This document shows positions 11,633-21,446 of a stretch of 64,000 nt of DNA, one piece after another. The translations under genes were made by a program, and so were the position numbers. Every line of letters starts with the position of its first letter. Position 1 is the first letter of the stretch. Under the pieces are notes generated by a model. It was not told the DNA's origin. It saw nothing but the letters and a program-made list of their open reading frames with translations, and made no database searches. The stretch comes from Pezicula radicicola (lineage: Eukaryota > Ascomycota > Leotiomycetes > Helotiales > Dermateaceae): positions 242,467 through 306,466 of the forward strand of contig PDUO01000037.1 of NCBI GenBank assembly GCA_003008705.1. Direction: 5' to 3'.

Positions 11633-13492
11633 TGGTCCCATTGATCGTATCAAGATATTCTATTGGCAATTATGCTTTGGTGATCGGGTTCTGAATTCCA
11701 CTGCCTCGATTCACGGCATATCCATGAATTCAGACGTTCTATTGGCAATACTGGGAACACGGCAGCCAGAAACACTGACCAAGCGCTACTCACCCCAATG
11801 GAAATTGCTGTCGTTGTTGGTTGGAGGGCGATCATGATGCTACTTTTCTCATCTCTCTTGCAACGAGATTTCCCAAAGCTTGTCACCTGTCAAATCTGTT
11901 GCAGCAGCCCGCTCCTGGATCCCAAGGTATTGGGGACTACCTCGAGTCAACAGCGCATATTGATTCCGTTGTTAACCGGACGGCTGGAAAGATGGTTCAA
12001 GTCTGCTGTAATATCAGCCGAGATGGTAAGACTGTTATGCAAATCGCTTCACAATTCCTGTTCCGCAGCGTATATGACGACTTCAAAAGTGCATTCGAGC
12101 GAAAATCTAAGGACCCCATAAAGCTCCGACTTTCTATGGCTAAGAATGTCTCTGTGTTAAGATCAAAGCAATCGTTTCGTCTCGGCAGAGAGCTCGATTT
12201 GGTGGGCAAGACATTGGTCTCTTCAGTGAAGAGTTTTGCACGATTTAAGAATAGATCGGTGTTCAGCAGCGTAGAATGTGTCGGCAATGTTCTACTAGAC
12301 GCTGGGGCAAACAAGGTAATTCGGTGATCGACTTCATCGAGAGGATAAACGAACCCACACAGAAGGCTGCCATTCTCAAACCTCCGGTAGCTTTCAACAA
12401 GAACATTATACCTCTACAAACACCAGCATCAAATAAATTGTATGCAAATACATCAGGAGACTATAATCCTATTCATATTTCCAGAATACTTTCCAGCTAT
12501 GCAAATCTCCCCGGCACTATCACGCATGGCAGTGATGGCACGTTCACCAGCGCAGCTGTATAAAGATGTCTTGACCAATGTGTACAATCCGATCCTGTTG
12601 GTGCAGTCCGAAAATTCTCTGTTTCATTTACTGGCATGATATTACCGAATGACTAGCTTTTGGTCAACTTCACTCATGCTGGCATGGTATCAGATCGAAA
12701 GATCATCAATATTGAGGTTAGCAAGAGGCACGACATGGAAATCGTACTGCAGGGTGCAGCGGAGGTTGATGAACTAGTAGTCTCTACTTATGTTTTTATG
12801 GGGCCAGGATCTCAACGGACAGGAATGGGCATGGAACTCTACGAGAGAAGTGTTGTAGCCGGATCGGTTTGGGATAAGACTGACAGATTTTTCATGAGTA
12901 TGTATGGTAAGTTGTCGCACAGTGTTACTGGTGAACATTTCTTGATACACTTAGGGTCTGAAATCACGGATATTGTCTGCAATAATCCCAAAGAATCGAC
13001 GGTCTATTTCGGCGGTCCTCACCGGAGAGCCATGCGTTCAAATTACATGGCAATAACCTATGACACCGTCGCTGCAGATGGCACTCTCAGAGAAGTGCAG
13101 ATCTTCAAGGAAATCAGCGAAACTTCAAGGTATTACACTTTTAAATCGCCCTCGATCTATTGTACTCCACCCAATTTACCCAGCCCGCTCTCTTACTCAT
13201 GGAAAAAGCAATATTTGGGGATATGCGGTCTCAGGAGCTTGCGAGCTCATCTGCAGGCCACTCACTTGGAGAATATTCTGCATTAACTGCACCTGCAGAT
13301 ATAATGCCCATTGAGCAATTGATGCAAAGACACTCTAAAATTCATCGTCCAAGCTATTACAGAAGAGCAGGGCTGGTTGCTTGAAATTGTGAGTTTCAAC
13401 CCTGCAAATATGCAATATGTTTGCCCGGGCACGCTACAGGCTCTTCACACTCTGGCAAACGTCCTTGATTTCATCAAAGAGAAAAAGGTAAC
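11633..13492 (+). pseudogene. Fatty acid synthase beta subunit pseudogene (dehydratase/MaoC to MPT part)
   Basis: Remnant of the C-terminal ~40% of a fungal type I FAS beta subunit or a hexanoate-synthase-like paralogue. In order across several frames: GPIDRIKIFYWQL (near 11636), MEIAVVVGWRAIM (11798), AGKMVQVCCNISRDGK (near 11980), MaoC-type dehydratase signature SGDYNPIHISRI and NLPGTITHG (near 12455-12530), MPT start GPGSQRTGMGMELYE (near 12803), [10 protein letters not shown] with the acyltransferase nucleophile motif (near 13258), and [18 protein letters not shown] (near 13372). There are at least four frame changes, in-frame stops near 12560 and 12650, and a deletion of roughly 50 codons between the GHSLG region and GWLLEI. 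The ketoacyl/enoyl reductase half is absent. Base composition resembles the neighbouring genes, so decay is by indels and rearrangement rather than heavy RIP. Confidence 0.92.
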
Positions 13493-14104
13493 CAAGATTT
13501 GCGCTTCCTCATTGAGCATGATTCTCATGAGTTCAGTGTAATGGTCTTCAGTTTTACGCTCCTTAATAGTAGCCCATGCCGATTATCAGTCAGTCAGGGT
13601 TAACTTCTGAATTTTAAATACTTCTTTACTAAGACAGCTGAGATTAAGTCCACTCCCACTGGCCAGTTCCTAGCGGAGCCGCCGCGAGACTTCCATTTAT
13701 GCCAGATCGATCTTCAGCCAATGAGACTCAAGAGCTACGGGGTTGAATAGGGCGACATGCCAAAATGACAGGCTATCATCCTTTCCTTCAGAAACCTAAT
13801 TGCGCTTCGGAGACAAATAGCTTATGGGGACGTGAGGCTGCATCGAAGTGTCTACAATTATTGGATTTCTATGTAGGAGATAAAGGGAAAGTGTCCCGTC
13901 CTCACTTTGAATCGCAAGTTGGAATTCTAACCCGATGAGTAATACAATCGCCTCTTCACAAGATGATACTGCTGTTCTCTCAGAATATACCCAAACCGCG
14001 CAAAGCTTGTCAACCTTGCCTGCCAACACTAAACCTTGAACCCCAATCTAATAGGCATCAAAATGCCAAAATGGTAAAAGACAGAATCTTCAATCTCCCT
14101 ATCA
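13493..14104. other. Intergenic
   Basis: About 600 bases between the FAS beta relic and the 3' end of the monooxygenase gene. No coding frame with family resemblance, RNA gene or repeat was recognised. Confidence 0.5.
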
Positions 14105-15972
14105 TCACAAAGAAGCCATAGTCGGTTTCAACACAGCCAATTGCAGTTCGATATCCCGTGCCTTTTGTTCAATGATCTCTTCTATGTCAGATCTCGTCTT
14201 GTTGCGGAATTTTGTAGTCCGAAGGAGAAATTGTTTGAATGCCTCCATTTGCCTCGCCCTGGTATCCTGCAGAATGCAGTCATAATAATTAACGAGATCT
14301 TTGATAAGGGGTGTGCCGATTGAAGCGGCAAGTTTTGCCATAAAAAGACGTTCTTTCTTCCATCCCAGCACGTGGAACTTCTTGCCCATACCGCATTGTT
14401 CCTGTCTCTCTCTGTACATAGCTTGCATTTCCAGGAAGCTGGGCAAGCTGGACCTTCCCGAAAATACTGAGGCCACCGCAGTACTCTGCACATCAAAGAA
14501 GGGGAAAGTCGCTATCTCGAACTTGACGCCGATGAATGCCAGTGTTGGATCGTGCATGTAAAATATGTCTTCGTGGAGATTGTGAAGTTGTACACCATCC
14601 GTAATGATAGGAGGATAGTCTCCAAGCTTTGTACCGTGCTCGGTATGACCCTGGTAATCGCTGAGAAAGGGCAAAGAGAACCTATATCCTGTACAGAATA
14701 TGACACGGTCAATCCCCTGGAGGACAGTTCCGTCGGCCAGTACCACCTCGGCATTTCTGATCTCCATATCATCTCCATGGCATCTGAACATTTTGATATC
14801 GGGAATTTTGATAACATTTTCTGGAATAACCGACCGCAGCGTCCTTTCAAAAAGTGTTTCCGGGCCTGTTCGTGTCTCTTGCTCTTTCATGCGAATTGAT
14901 TGATAAACTGTTTTTGCTTCAAACGCAACTTCTCGTCCAATATCAAATGCAGAACTGCCGGCCCCAATCAGGAGTATGGTCTAAACATGTCTTCTCTTAG
15001 CAACGTCATACTCTTGGAGTCTTCGATAGAAGGAACTCATGACGTACCTGATTTTTGTAGGGCGAATTGTCCACGTAGTCCTTGGAGTGCATTATTGATT
15101 CGGACCACCTCGAAACCCAATCACTCAGACCGGGTATTGAAGGGATGAATGGCTTGTCATAGTGGCCTGTACTGACAACCACTGAGTCGAAAATCTATAG
15201 TACCCATCAGCTTTAGCTACGCATGTAAATTCGTACTCTTTCATGACTTACGTCTTCTGCAAACGTACGACGGAGTTTTTGAGTTCCAGGAACGAGGCTT
15301 GAGTGGCGCGTAAGAACGTCCCACTTGCCATCCAAGCGTTTTGTGACTTTCAATACGCTAGTATTAGTTTTGGCAATAGCATCGATTCCAAAATCTTGTG
15401 AAAACCTCTGCAGATATTGTAGGATGTCGCGATGTGACACGAACCAATCCTGGAAAAATCATATTAGTAAAGCTTGCTGTATTTAATGGAATAATATCTA
15501 TTTACCGTGCCTAAAGGATAACTGTGACCCTCAAATTGCATCAAGGGAAGAGCAATATTGTTCGTCAAGGACCTATAACAGGCACTTGATGGTGCATGAC
15601 TTCTGAGATTGGCGTCGACATTCTCTTCATCAACAGCATCTTTAGGTGGAAGCTTTTTGTAAGAAGGATTCTCCAGCGTGTCCATTGACATGATTGAGCT
15701 AATGCATGTCGATTGGAACGACTTGTCTCCTTCGAATACCCTGATGACAATAGCAATTTAGTTTAACGCCCATGAGTGCTGCCTCCAAAGAAAAAGAGCC
15801 CTACTTACCATACACCGCCAGGTTGATGCCGACGTTCAAAAACGGTTACATCCAAACCTTCATTGAGAAGCCTCCTACTGACAGCAAGACCACCTGGACC
15901 ACCACCAATCACAGCAACCCTAGCACCAGGCCGAAAAGGGCCCCCGGGAATTGGCATTTGGCTGGAAGCCAT
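14105..15972 (-). CDS. Flavin-containing monooxygenase, 5 exons, ~539 aa
   Basis: NADPH- and FAD-dependent monooxygenase of the FMO/Baeyer-Villiger group, probably hydroxylating N, S or C of a small molecule. Exons on the minus strand: 15972-15809, 15740-15506, 15449-15252, 15194-15048, 14980-14105; all introns are GT-AG (57-68 bp) and phases agree, giving one open frame. N-terminal FAD fold: VAVIGGGPGGLAVSRRL near residue 20, then GGVW. NADPH fold in exon 5: ILLIGAGSSAFDIGREV. C-terminal FCTGYRF near 14764. The FMO fingerprint FxGxxxHxxxY is only partly kept: WSESIMHSKDY keeps H and Y but not F and G. The length is normal for the family. It is convergent with the FAS relic and divergent from the sulfotransferase-like gene. 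A tailoring role in the NRPS pathway is inferred from position only. Confidence 0.92.
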
Positions 15973-16800
15973 CTTTAGAAAGACACAACTTGGAGACGTA
16001 GAAACCGTTAAACTCTAATGGTTTGGCGTCCAAGGCAAGTCTGCTGAAATGCGAAGACTGAAATGTTTCAATTGCATAAGATCACTTTTCGCTACGAGCA
16101 TACTTATGATTCATTAATATTTGGCATGTTATGTAGCGTTTCCTTAATAGGTAGGAGTATCCATAACACAGGTATGCGTCGACTGCAATCGGCGAGGACA
16201 ATCAGCGTGGTCTTGGTACCAGAATAATGACCGGGAAGTTCTAAAAGCCGATGATTAACAGCCGAAGGAAGGACTTCGCCTTCACCATCTCCATCGCCAC
16301 TGATAATCCCCGATGATGATAGCGGGCCTGTGAACAATCAGCGCGACAATGCTTAGCGATGTAAGCATGCTCCAGACGATGACTTTCCCTATTGTGGAGC
16401 ACATGCCGCTAATTGCTTATGCTCAAGCGAAGAATAGAAGGAGCTTATCTGACAGGGCGGAGTCTCAAGTCGGTAATTACGCGAGGAATCACAACAGTTT
16501 AGCGAGCCACTCTCTACTCGAGCCCTGATGTTCTAACCGGTAATCTGCTTAGCTCTAAGGATGCAACAAACGGGTTTCGCTCTTTATTCAGTAAGTGGCT
16601 GTAATGCCATTGTTATCATCCTTAAATTTATTCTGAAGGGATGAATCAAGTTTCAGTCTTGAGTTATTCCTACCCGTTTTTTAAATAATCATTTGACTTT
16701 CCATCGTAGCCAGACCCCTCATTGGCTTCTGACACTGTACAGACAAATCCCGTCCTATCAAAATCCGTTTCAATATCTCTCTGCGTCCCTAACGTCCTTC
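15973..16800. promoter_or_regulatory. Shared divergent promoter region
   Basis: About 830 bp separate the starts of the minus-strand monooxygenase and the plus-strand sulfotransferase-like gene, so their promoters probably lie here and the genes may be co-expressed. No defined regulator site was recognised. Confidence 0.5.
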
Positions 16801-18115
16801 ATGATGGATGCATCAAAACCTATCTTACTGTTGGCTCATCCTCGATCTTGCTCAACTGCCTTTGAGAGGGTAAGTATAAAATATCAGAGAAAGCGCCCTT
16901 GTAGTCGTGCACTGGCTAATACTATCCAAACAGATGTTCATGACTCAGAAAGACAAAATCACTTGCATACATGAACCACTCTGTGATGCGTACCACTTTG
17001 GGCCGGAGAGACTCAGCGACAGATTTGAAGATGAAAAAGTAAGGCGAGAGAGTGGACTAAGTGACTGCACATATCAGATAGTATTAGATAGAATACAGAA
17101 AGCGCAAGTTGAGGTAAGTTGAAGATGAGCTGTGTCAAGACAAAACAGTCGTACAACGAGTTACTAAATACTGAAAGGGCAAACGGATCTTCATTAAAGA
17201 TATGGCCAAGAGCATAGTGCCGCCCGTTGGAAAGATTCTTTCAATTCCGCCGTCCCTAACCTCATTTGCTGAAAGTAAGTTCCAGGCCGCAAAGAAAATA
17301 TAGCGAATACTTAAGAGTCTAAACATCTACACAACAGCATCTTCACTTCGTGATCCTCACCCAGCTCAGTCGACTGAGCCCCTCAATCCTACCGTTCTCC
17401 CACATCATATCCTTCAAAGCTTCCATTTCACGTTTTTAATACGTCATCCATGCTTAAGCATTCCTAGTCTGTACAAAATCTCCACCCCACCAGTCTCTCA
17501 CACTACGGGATGGCATGGATTCCACCCTCAAGATGCAGGCTACATTGAAATGCGAAAACTGTTTGATTATCTCAGGGAAGTGAGTCAAATCGGGCCCAAT
17601 ATTGCTGCGCAAGATAGAACTGCCGGTGAAGGACGAAAAGTAAACGGAAATTATGGGCAGACCGAGATTTGCATCGTTGATGCAGACAGGCTCATGAACA
17701 GCCCTGAGGCTATGTGTAAAGCATACTGCCAGTCTGTCGGTCTTCAATTCCATCCTACCATGCTCAACTGGAGTTCCTCTGAGGACCAACAGCGGGCTCA
17801 GCAAGCATTTCAAAAATCAATCGCAGAGCATGATGTTGCATTGCAGAGCACATCGATCATCACACAAGGCCTCGTACGTATCCGAATGCATCTAAGCATC
17901 TAGACTCTAGTTGCACCCCGAAAAGTCGCTCGATATAAGAGAAAAAAGAACTGACCTGTTATTTGAAAAAGGGCTACCAGGAGATATCCGACGAAGAGCA
18001 AGATGCTGAATGGGAACGAAAATTTGGAAGAGAGGGTGCTCGTCTGATCCGCGAGAACGTGGACGCCAATATGCCCCACTACGAATACTTGAAGCAATTT
18101 GCAATCAATGTTTAG
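16801..18115 (+). CDS. P-loop sulfotransferase-like protein, 5 exons, ~341 aa
   Basis: Member of the fungal P-loop sulfotransferase-related family, whose typical role is sulfuryl transfer from PAPS; many members have no proven substrate. Exons: 16801-16869, 16934-17113, 17178-17274, 17338-17873, 17972-18115, with GT-AG introns (63-98 bp) and consistent phases. The N-terminus carries the phosphosulfate-loop-like LLAHPRSCSTAFER, followed after splicing by MFMTQKDKI and CIHEPLCDAYHFGP; FIKDMAKSI and the 3'-phosphate-loop-like FLIRHPCLSIPSL follow, then IVDADRLMNSPEAM. I chose the ATG at 16801 because it sits 11 codons before the loop, as usual in the family; an in-frame ATG at 16693 would add 36 residues. 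The gene is divergent from the monooxygenase and convergent with the D-amino-acid oxidase gene. Confidence 0.85.
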
Positions 18116-18179
18116 CATTAGATAGAGTAGAACAAGCGCATCATGTAAACTGCTCCTCAACAGGCATCATCCTAGAATA

Positions 18180-19150
18180 AAGGTCAATTCAAGTAAATCT
18201 CTTGCATATATTACCTTCAATGTTCACCAATCTCAATAAGTAAGCAAAGAGGTAGTTCTAACCTTTAAAAATAATAACTAGTAGAACTACCTAACTATAC
18301 AATTAATAGCTTAAATTATTGAGACCTATTTATAGTTTCCCAGCTAAGTACTCTTTAGACAATTCCTTAACTCTACACTTATTATTATTCTAGTAGTAGT
18401 AGTAATAACCCCTAATAGAAACTTAGCTTTGTTAAAGTTGTGTATATCCTTGTCTAGTATACTATACTTTTAAACTATATTCTATACAAGCCTAAACTAC
18501 TCTCTAATAATTATTAGATCTTTGCGTTATACCCTCTTATAGTTGTACTTGTAATTAAACTTTGTTTTAATCTCGTACAACACTTAATAAAGTTTAAGGT
18601 CTAGTTATTTTTAACTAGGGTTGTATTATGTTTAGTAAGTAGAATATTTACTATATCTTTTATATTATATAGCTAGTGAGGATATCTATGTAAATCTAGG
18701 TTAAGGATATATTAAACAACTGCTATATCTTTGTATAGACTAAGCCTTCGTGTTTTTAAAATAGTATTGTATTAAGAGGGTTTGCTATATAGTTAGTTAT
18801 ATAGGCTACTATAAGGTATGTTGTATAACATTACAGCTTGTCGCATACTTCGAATTTAGGTGTGTTAGATTGCTTGTATTGTAAGAAGTAATATGCCTTC
18901 TTAGGAAGAGGTTTAAGCTTGTATTGTTGATATTGTACAAAGTTAAAGATAGTTGTACGCGTTCTTGATTTTCGTGATCCACTTGCTTAGGCGGTCCACT
19001 CGCTTGGGAAATACGTTATATTAATATTGAAAACTATATTAATTATCAACTTATACAAAGTCTAGATATAATCAATATATATAGAATAATAATATTATTA
19101 TATAAGTTTAGCCTTCTTTCCAATCTCCTTATAATTATTATACAAATTAA
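18180..19150. repeat. AT-rich, RIP-like intergenic tract
   Basis: About 1 kb of very AT-rich sequence full of TA steps and TATA-type runs, unlike the flanking genes. It has no open frame, recognisable transposase or terminal repeat. It resembles the degraded repeat island further right and is probably an old, unidentifiable mobile-element remnant. Confidence 0.55.
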
Positions 19151-19153
19151 CCT

Positions 19154-20602
19154 TCATTTAGCATTTAAAATAGAAAGCGCTTCTAGAACTAATTCAGTTG
19201 CATCATTTGCTGTTCCGACAGAATCTTCATATCTAAACCAATGTAAGCTAGGTACTCTAAAGAGCGCGGTTCTCTCACCCAGAGCTCCCATGTCCGTAAT
19301 TATGGCAGATAAATTTATGCAGCCCATCGTCATGCTGAGACCAGTTGACCTCAACTCTTGCACCGCCATCCCGAGTTGGTCGGTGGCCGACTCGAACCGC
19401 TACAACGTCAAATAGCCCATCTTTGTTCAACAGCTCAGGTACGAGCGACTTGCATCGTTCCAGGATCCAGTCAGTAACACCATCATCAATATTGGTAGTC
19501 CTGAAAATACAAAGGTATTTTAGCTTTCATAGCTGGCATCTTCGCTCCGTATTGGATGACCTACCAGTCATTCTTGATTTTGCATCCACCAAGAACAGTC
19601 GTATTTGAACCAGGCTGTGGAATTGTAAAGACATCCCATTTTCCACCGATTTCAATGCTGATTCGCTCAGACTTACCCTTTACGACAATTAATTGGCCCT
19701 TCGTTGGATATACGTTCTCGTCATTGGCGAGTTTCCGTGCGCCTAGCCCTGTGCAATTCACAACTCCTCGGGCAGATGAACATGATTCTAGACTGAAAAC
19801 ATCCTCTAGCGCCTCAACTTCCGCAGTCACGACTTTTGCACCAAGCTCCACGCACAAACGCAGCCGGTGCTGCAGATAACGAGTTGGCGATAGACAATAC
19901 GTCTTGTAGGTTATTCCCGCTATGACTCCTGGGGGGAGTGATGATGCAGGCAGCCGCCGAAAGCCATCAATAAAATGAGCGAACCAGAGCTGGCTTTCTG
20001 GATTTTCAGATTCAGCTGTCGGGGAGTTCCTATGAACAATAAGTTACAAGATCTGCGAACTAGGCAGCGCGCCATAAATTACCAGTAAACCACGGCATTA
20101 GTCATCTACAGGCAGAGTAAGACTTGAGTCGAGCTGGAAATATGTTACAGTAGCTCACCTCTAATCCACTCTCGCTCGGCTTATCATGTCTTGATTCTTC
20201 CCGCCAAGAATCAAGCGTTTCCTTATTCCATCTCTGCTGCGTAATGTTGTCGAGATCGATGTTCGCTCGCCATTGCTGCAGCCAATTTCGTGAGTTATAA
20301 ATTTAATAAAAAGGAATTGGAGAAAAGCATACAGCGCCAGCCCTGGGAGAATGATAATCAGTAAAGCTGATTGAGTTCGTCAGATCGTACTTACCGTGGA
20401 GAGGTATATTCAATACTTTGATCTCCCGGCCAAAATTTAGAGACGATTGTCACGTCTACGCCAGCTTTAAGGAGAGTGATTGCTGTTTGAAGACCTACAA
20501 TTCCTGCCCTAGCCTCAGGAATTATTATGCCGTTACGCAACACGGACAGTGGCCACAAAGCGTCAGAGAAACTTACCCTAGGACGACCACTTTATGCTTC
20601 AT
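19154..20602 (-). CDS. D-amino-acid oxidase, 8 exons, ~351 aa
   Basis: FAD enzyme that oxidatively deaminates D-amino acids to 2-oxo acids, ammonia and H2O2. Exons on the minus strand: 20602-20577, 20508-20395, 20342-20333 (10 nt), 20275-20159, 20105-20083, 20029-19565, 19500-19279, 19232-19154; phases join into one frame. N-terminal FAD motif VVVLGAGIVGLQTA; then PGDQSIEYTSPR joined to AGA, a conserved DAAO block; YKTYCLSPTRYLQHRL; VVNCTGLGARKLA; YPTKGQLIVVKG; TIPQPGSNTTVLGGCK; GHRPTRDGG; and HNYGHGSSGY, formed only after the last splice. Length matches the family. The C-terminus (LNAK) is not a peroxisomal SKL-type signal. It divides its upstream region with the PLP/rhodanese gene. The NRPS E domain makes a D-residue, so this enzyme may act on a pathway or self-protection substrate; that is inference. 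Confidence 0.92.
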
Positions 20603-21446
20603 TGTATGTAGCGGATCATCTATAAGACACCAACTAAATATGATATGTGCAATACATAGAAGTGGTAGATGACAAGCGGCAGCATATATCTTGATTTCTA
20701 GTGGCTGCAGTCTACCACCTCAAGCCCTGCAGGAGAGAGAGCCTAAGCCAAGACAGCTGCAGCAGAGCAAGGTAAGCAGGGTGCGCGGGCATTCGAATTG
20801 GGGATACCTAGGTCTCACAACTGTGGACTCTGGGATAGAACACGTGATATTGCCTAGCTACCAACCCCAACCACTGAAAAAAAGATATCAAGCAGACGTC
20901 TGTGTACTGACTGTAGCGCTCCTGAGAACGTGTAACGCCAGAACTCGCACCAGCGAAGACAGATTGCTGACGCTCCCTCGGCTAACGCTCCCTCGGCTGA
21001 CGCTGACGCTGACGCTGACCCCGAGGAAATAGAGTAGAGGATTGGGCAAGTATCCGTGGTGACGACTCGCTTCTCGCTTCGGCTAGACAGCCCTACAATA
21101 ATGCCAGTATGCGATAATATGTAAAGTTTGTACGAAGGGCCCTAGCAAACTTGACAGAGTATACGCACTTTGAGAGCAAAAGTAATAAGCGCATCTCAGA
21201 GACGCTAAAGGCCGTTAAGCGAGCGATCTCGGGAGAGGGGGGGACGCTGGCTTCTTTCGTCCTCTGACTGGAGAAACTGGACGGGTGGTCAGACTTAACA
21301 CGCCGCCTGGCATAACCCGGCAGAAGCTGTTCTCTAGAACTATTCACGACGTCCTTTAAGGATGGATTAGAAGCTATAAAGCTAGATCTCGAATTGCGAA
21401 TCAATGTCCAATTCCATTTATTTCATTGCAATCAACTAATTTTATC
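20603..21446. promoter_or_regulatory. Divergent intergenic region with a short hexanucleotide repeat
   Basis: It separates the starts of the D-amino-acid oxidase (minus) and the PLP/rhodanese gene (plus), so it should hold both promoters. It contains a (CTGACG)-type imperfect repeat at about 20967-21023. A minus-strand open frame of ~100 codons at 21093-21404 shows no family features. Confidence 0.5.

Noticed and set aside
21093..21404. 103-codon minus-strand frame in the divergent promoter region
   Set aside because: No motif, biased Ser/Arg/Leu content, no splice support; more likely chance.
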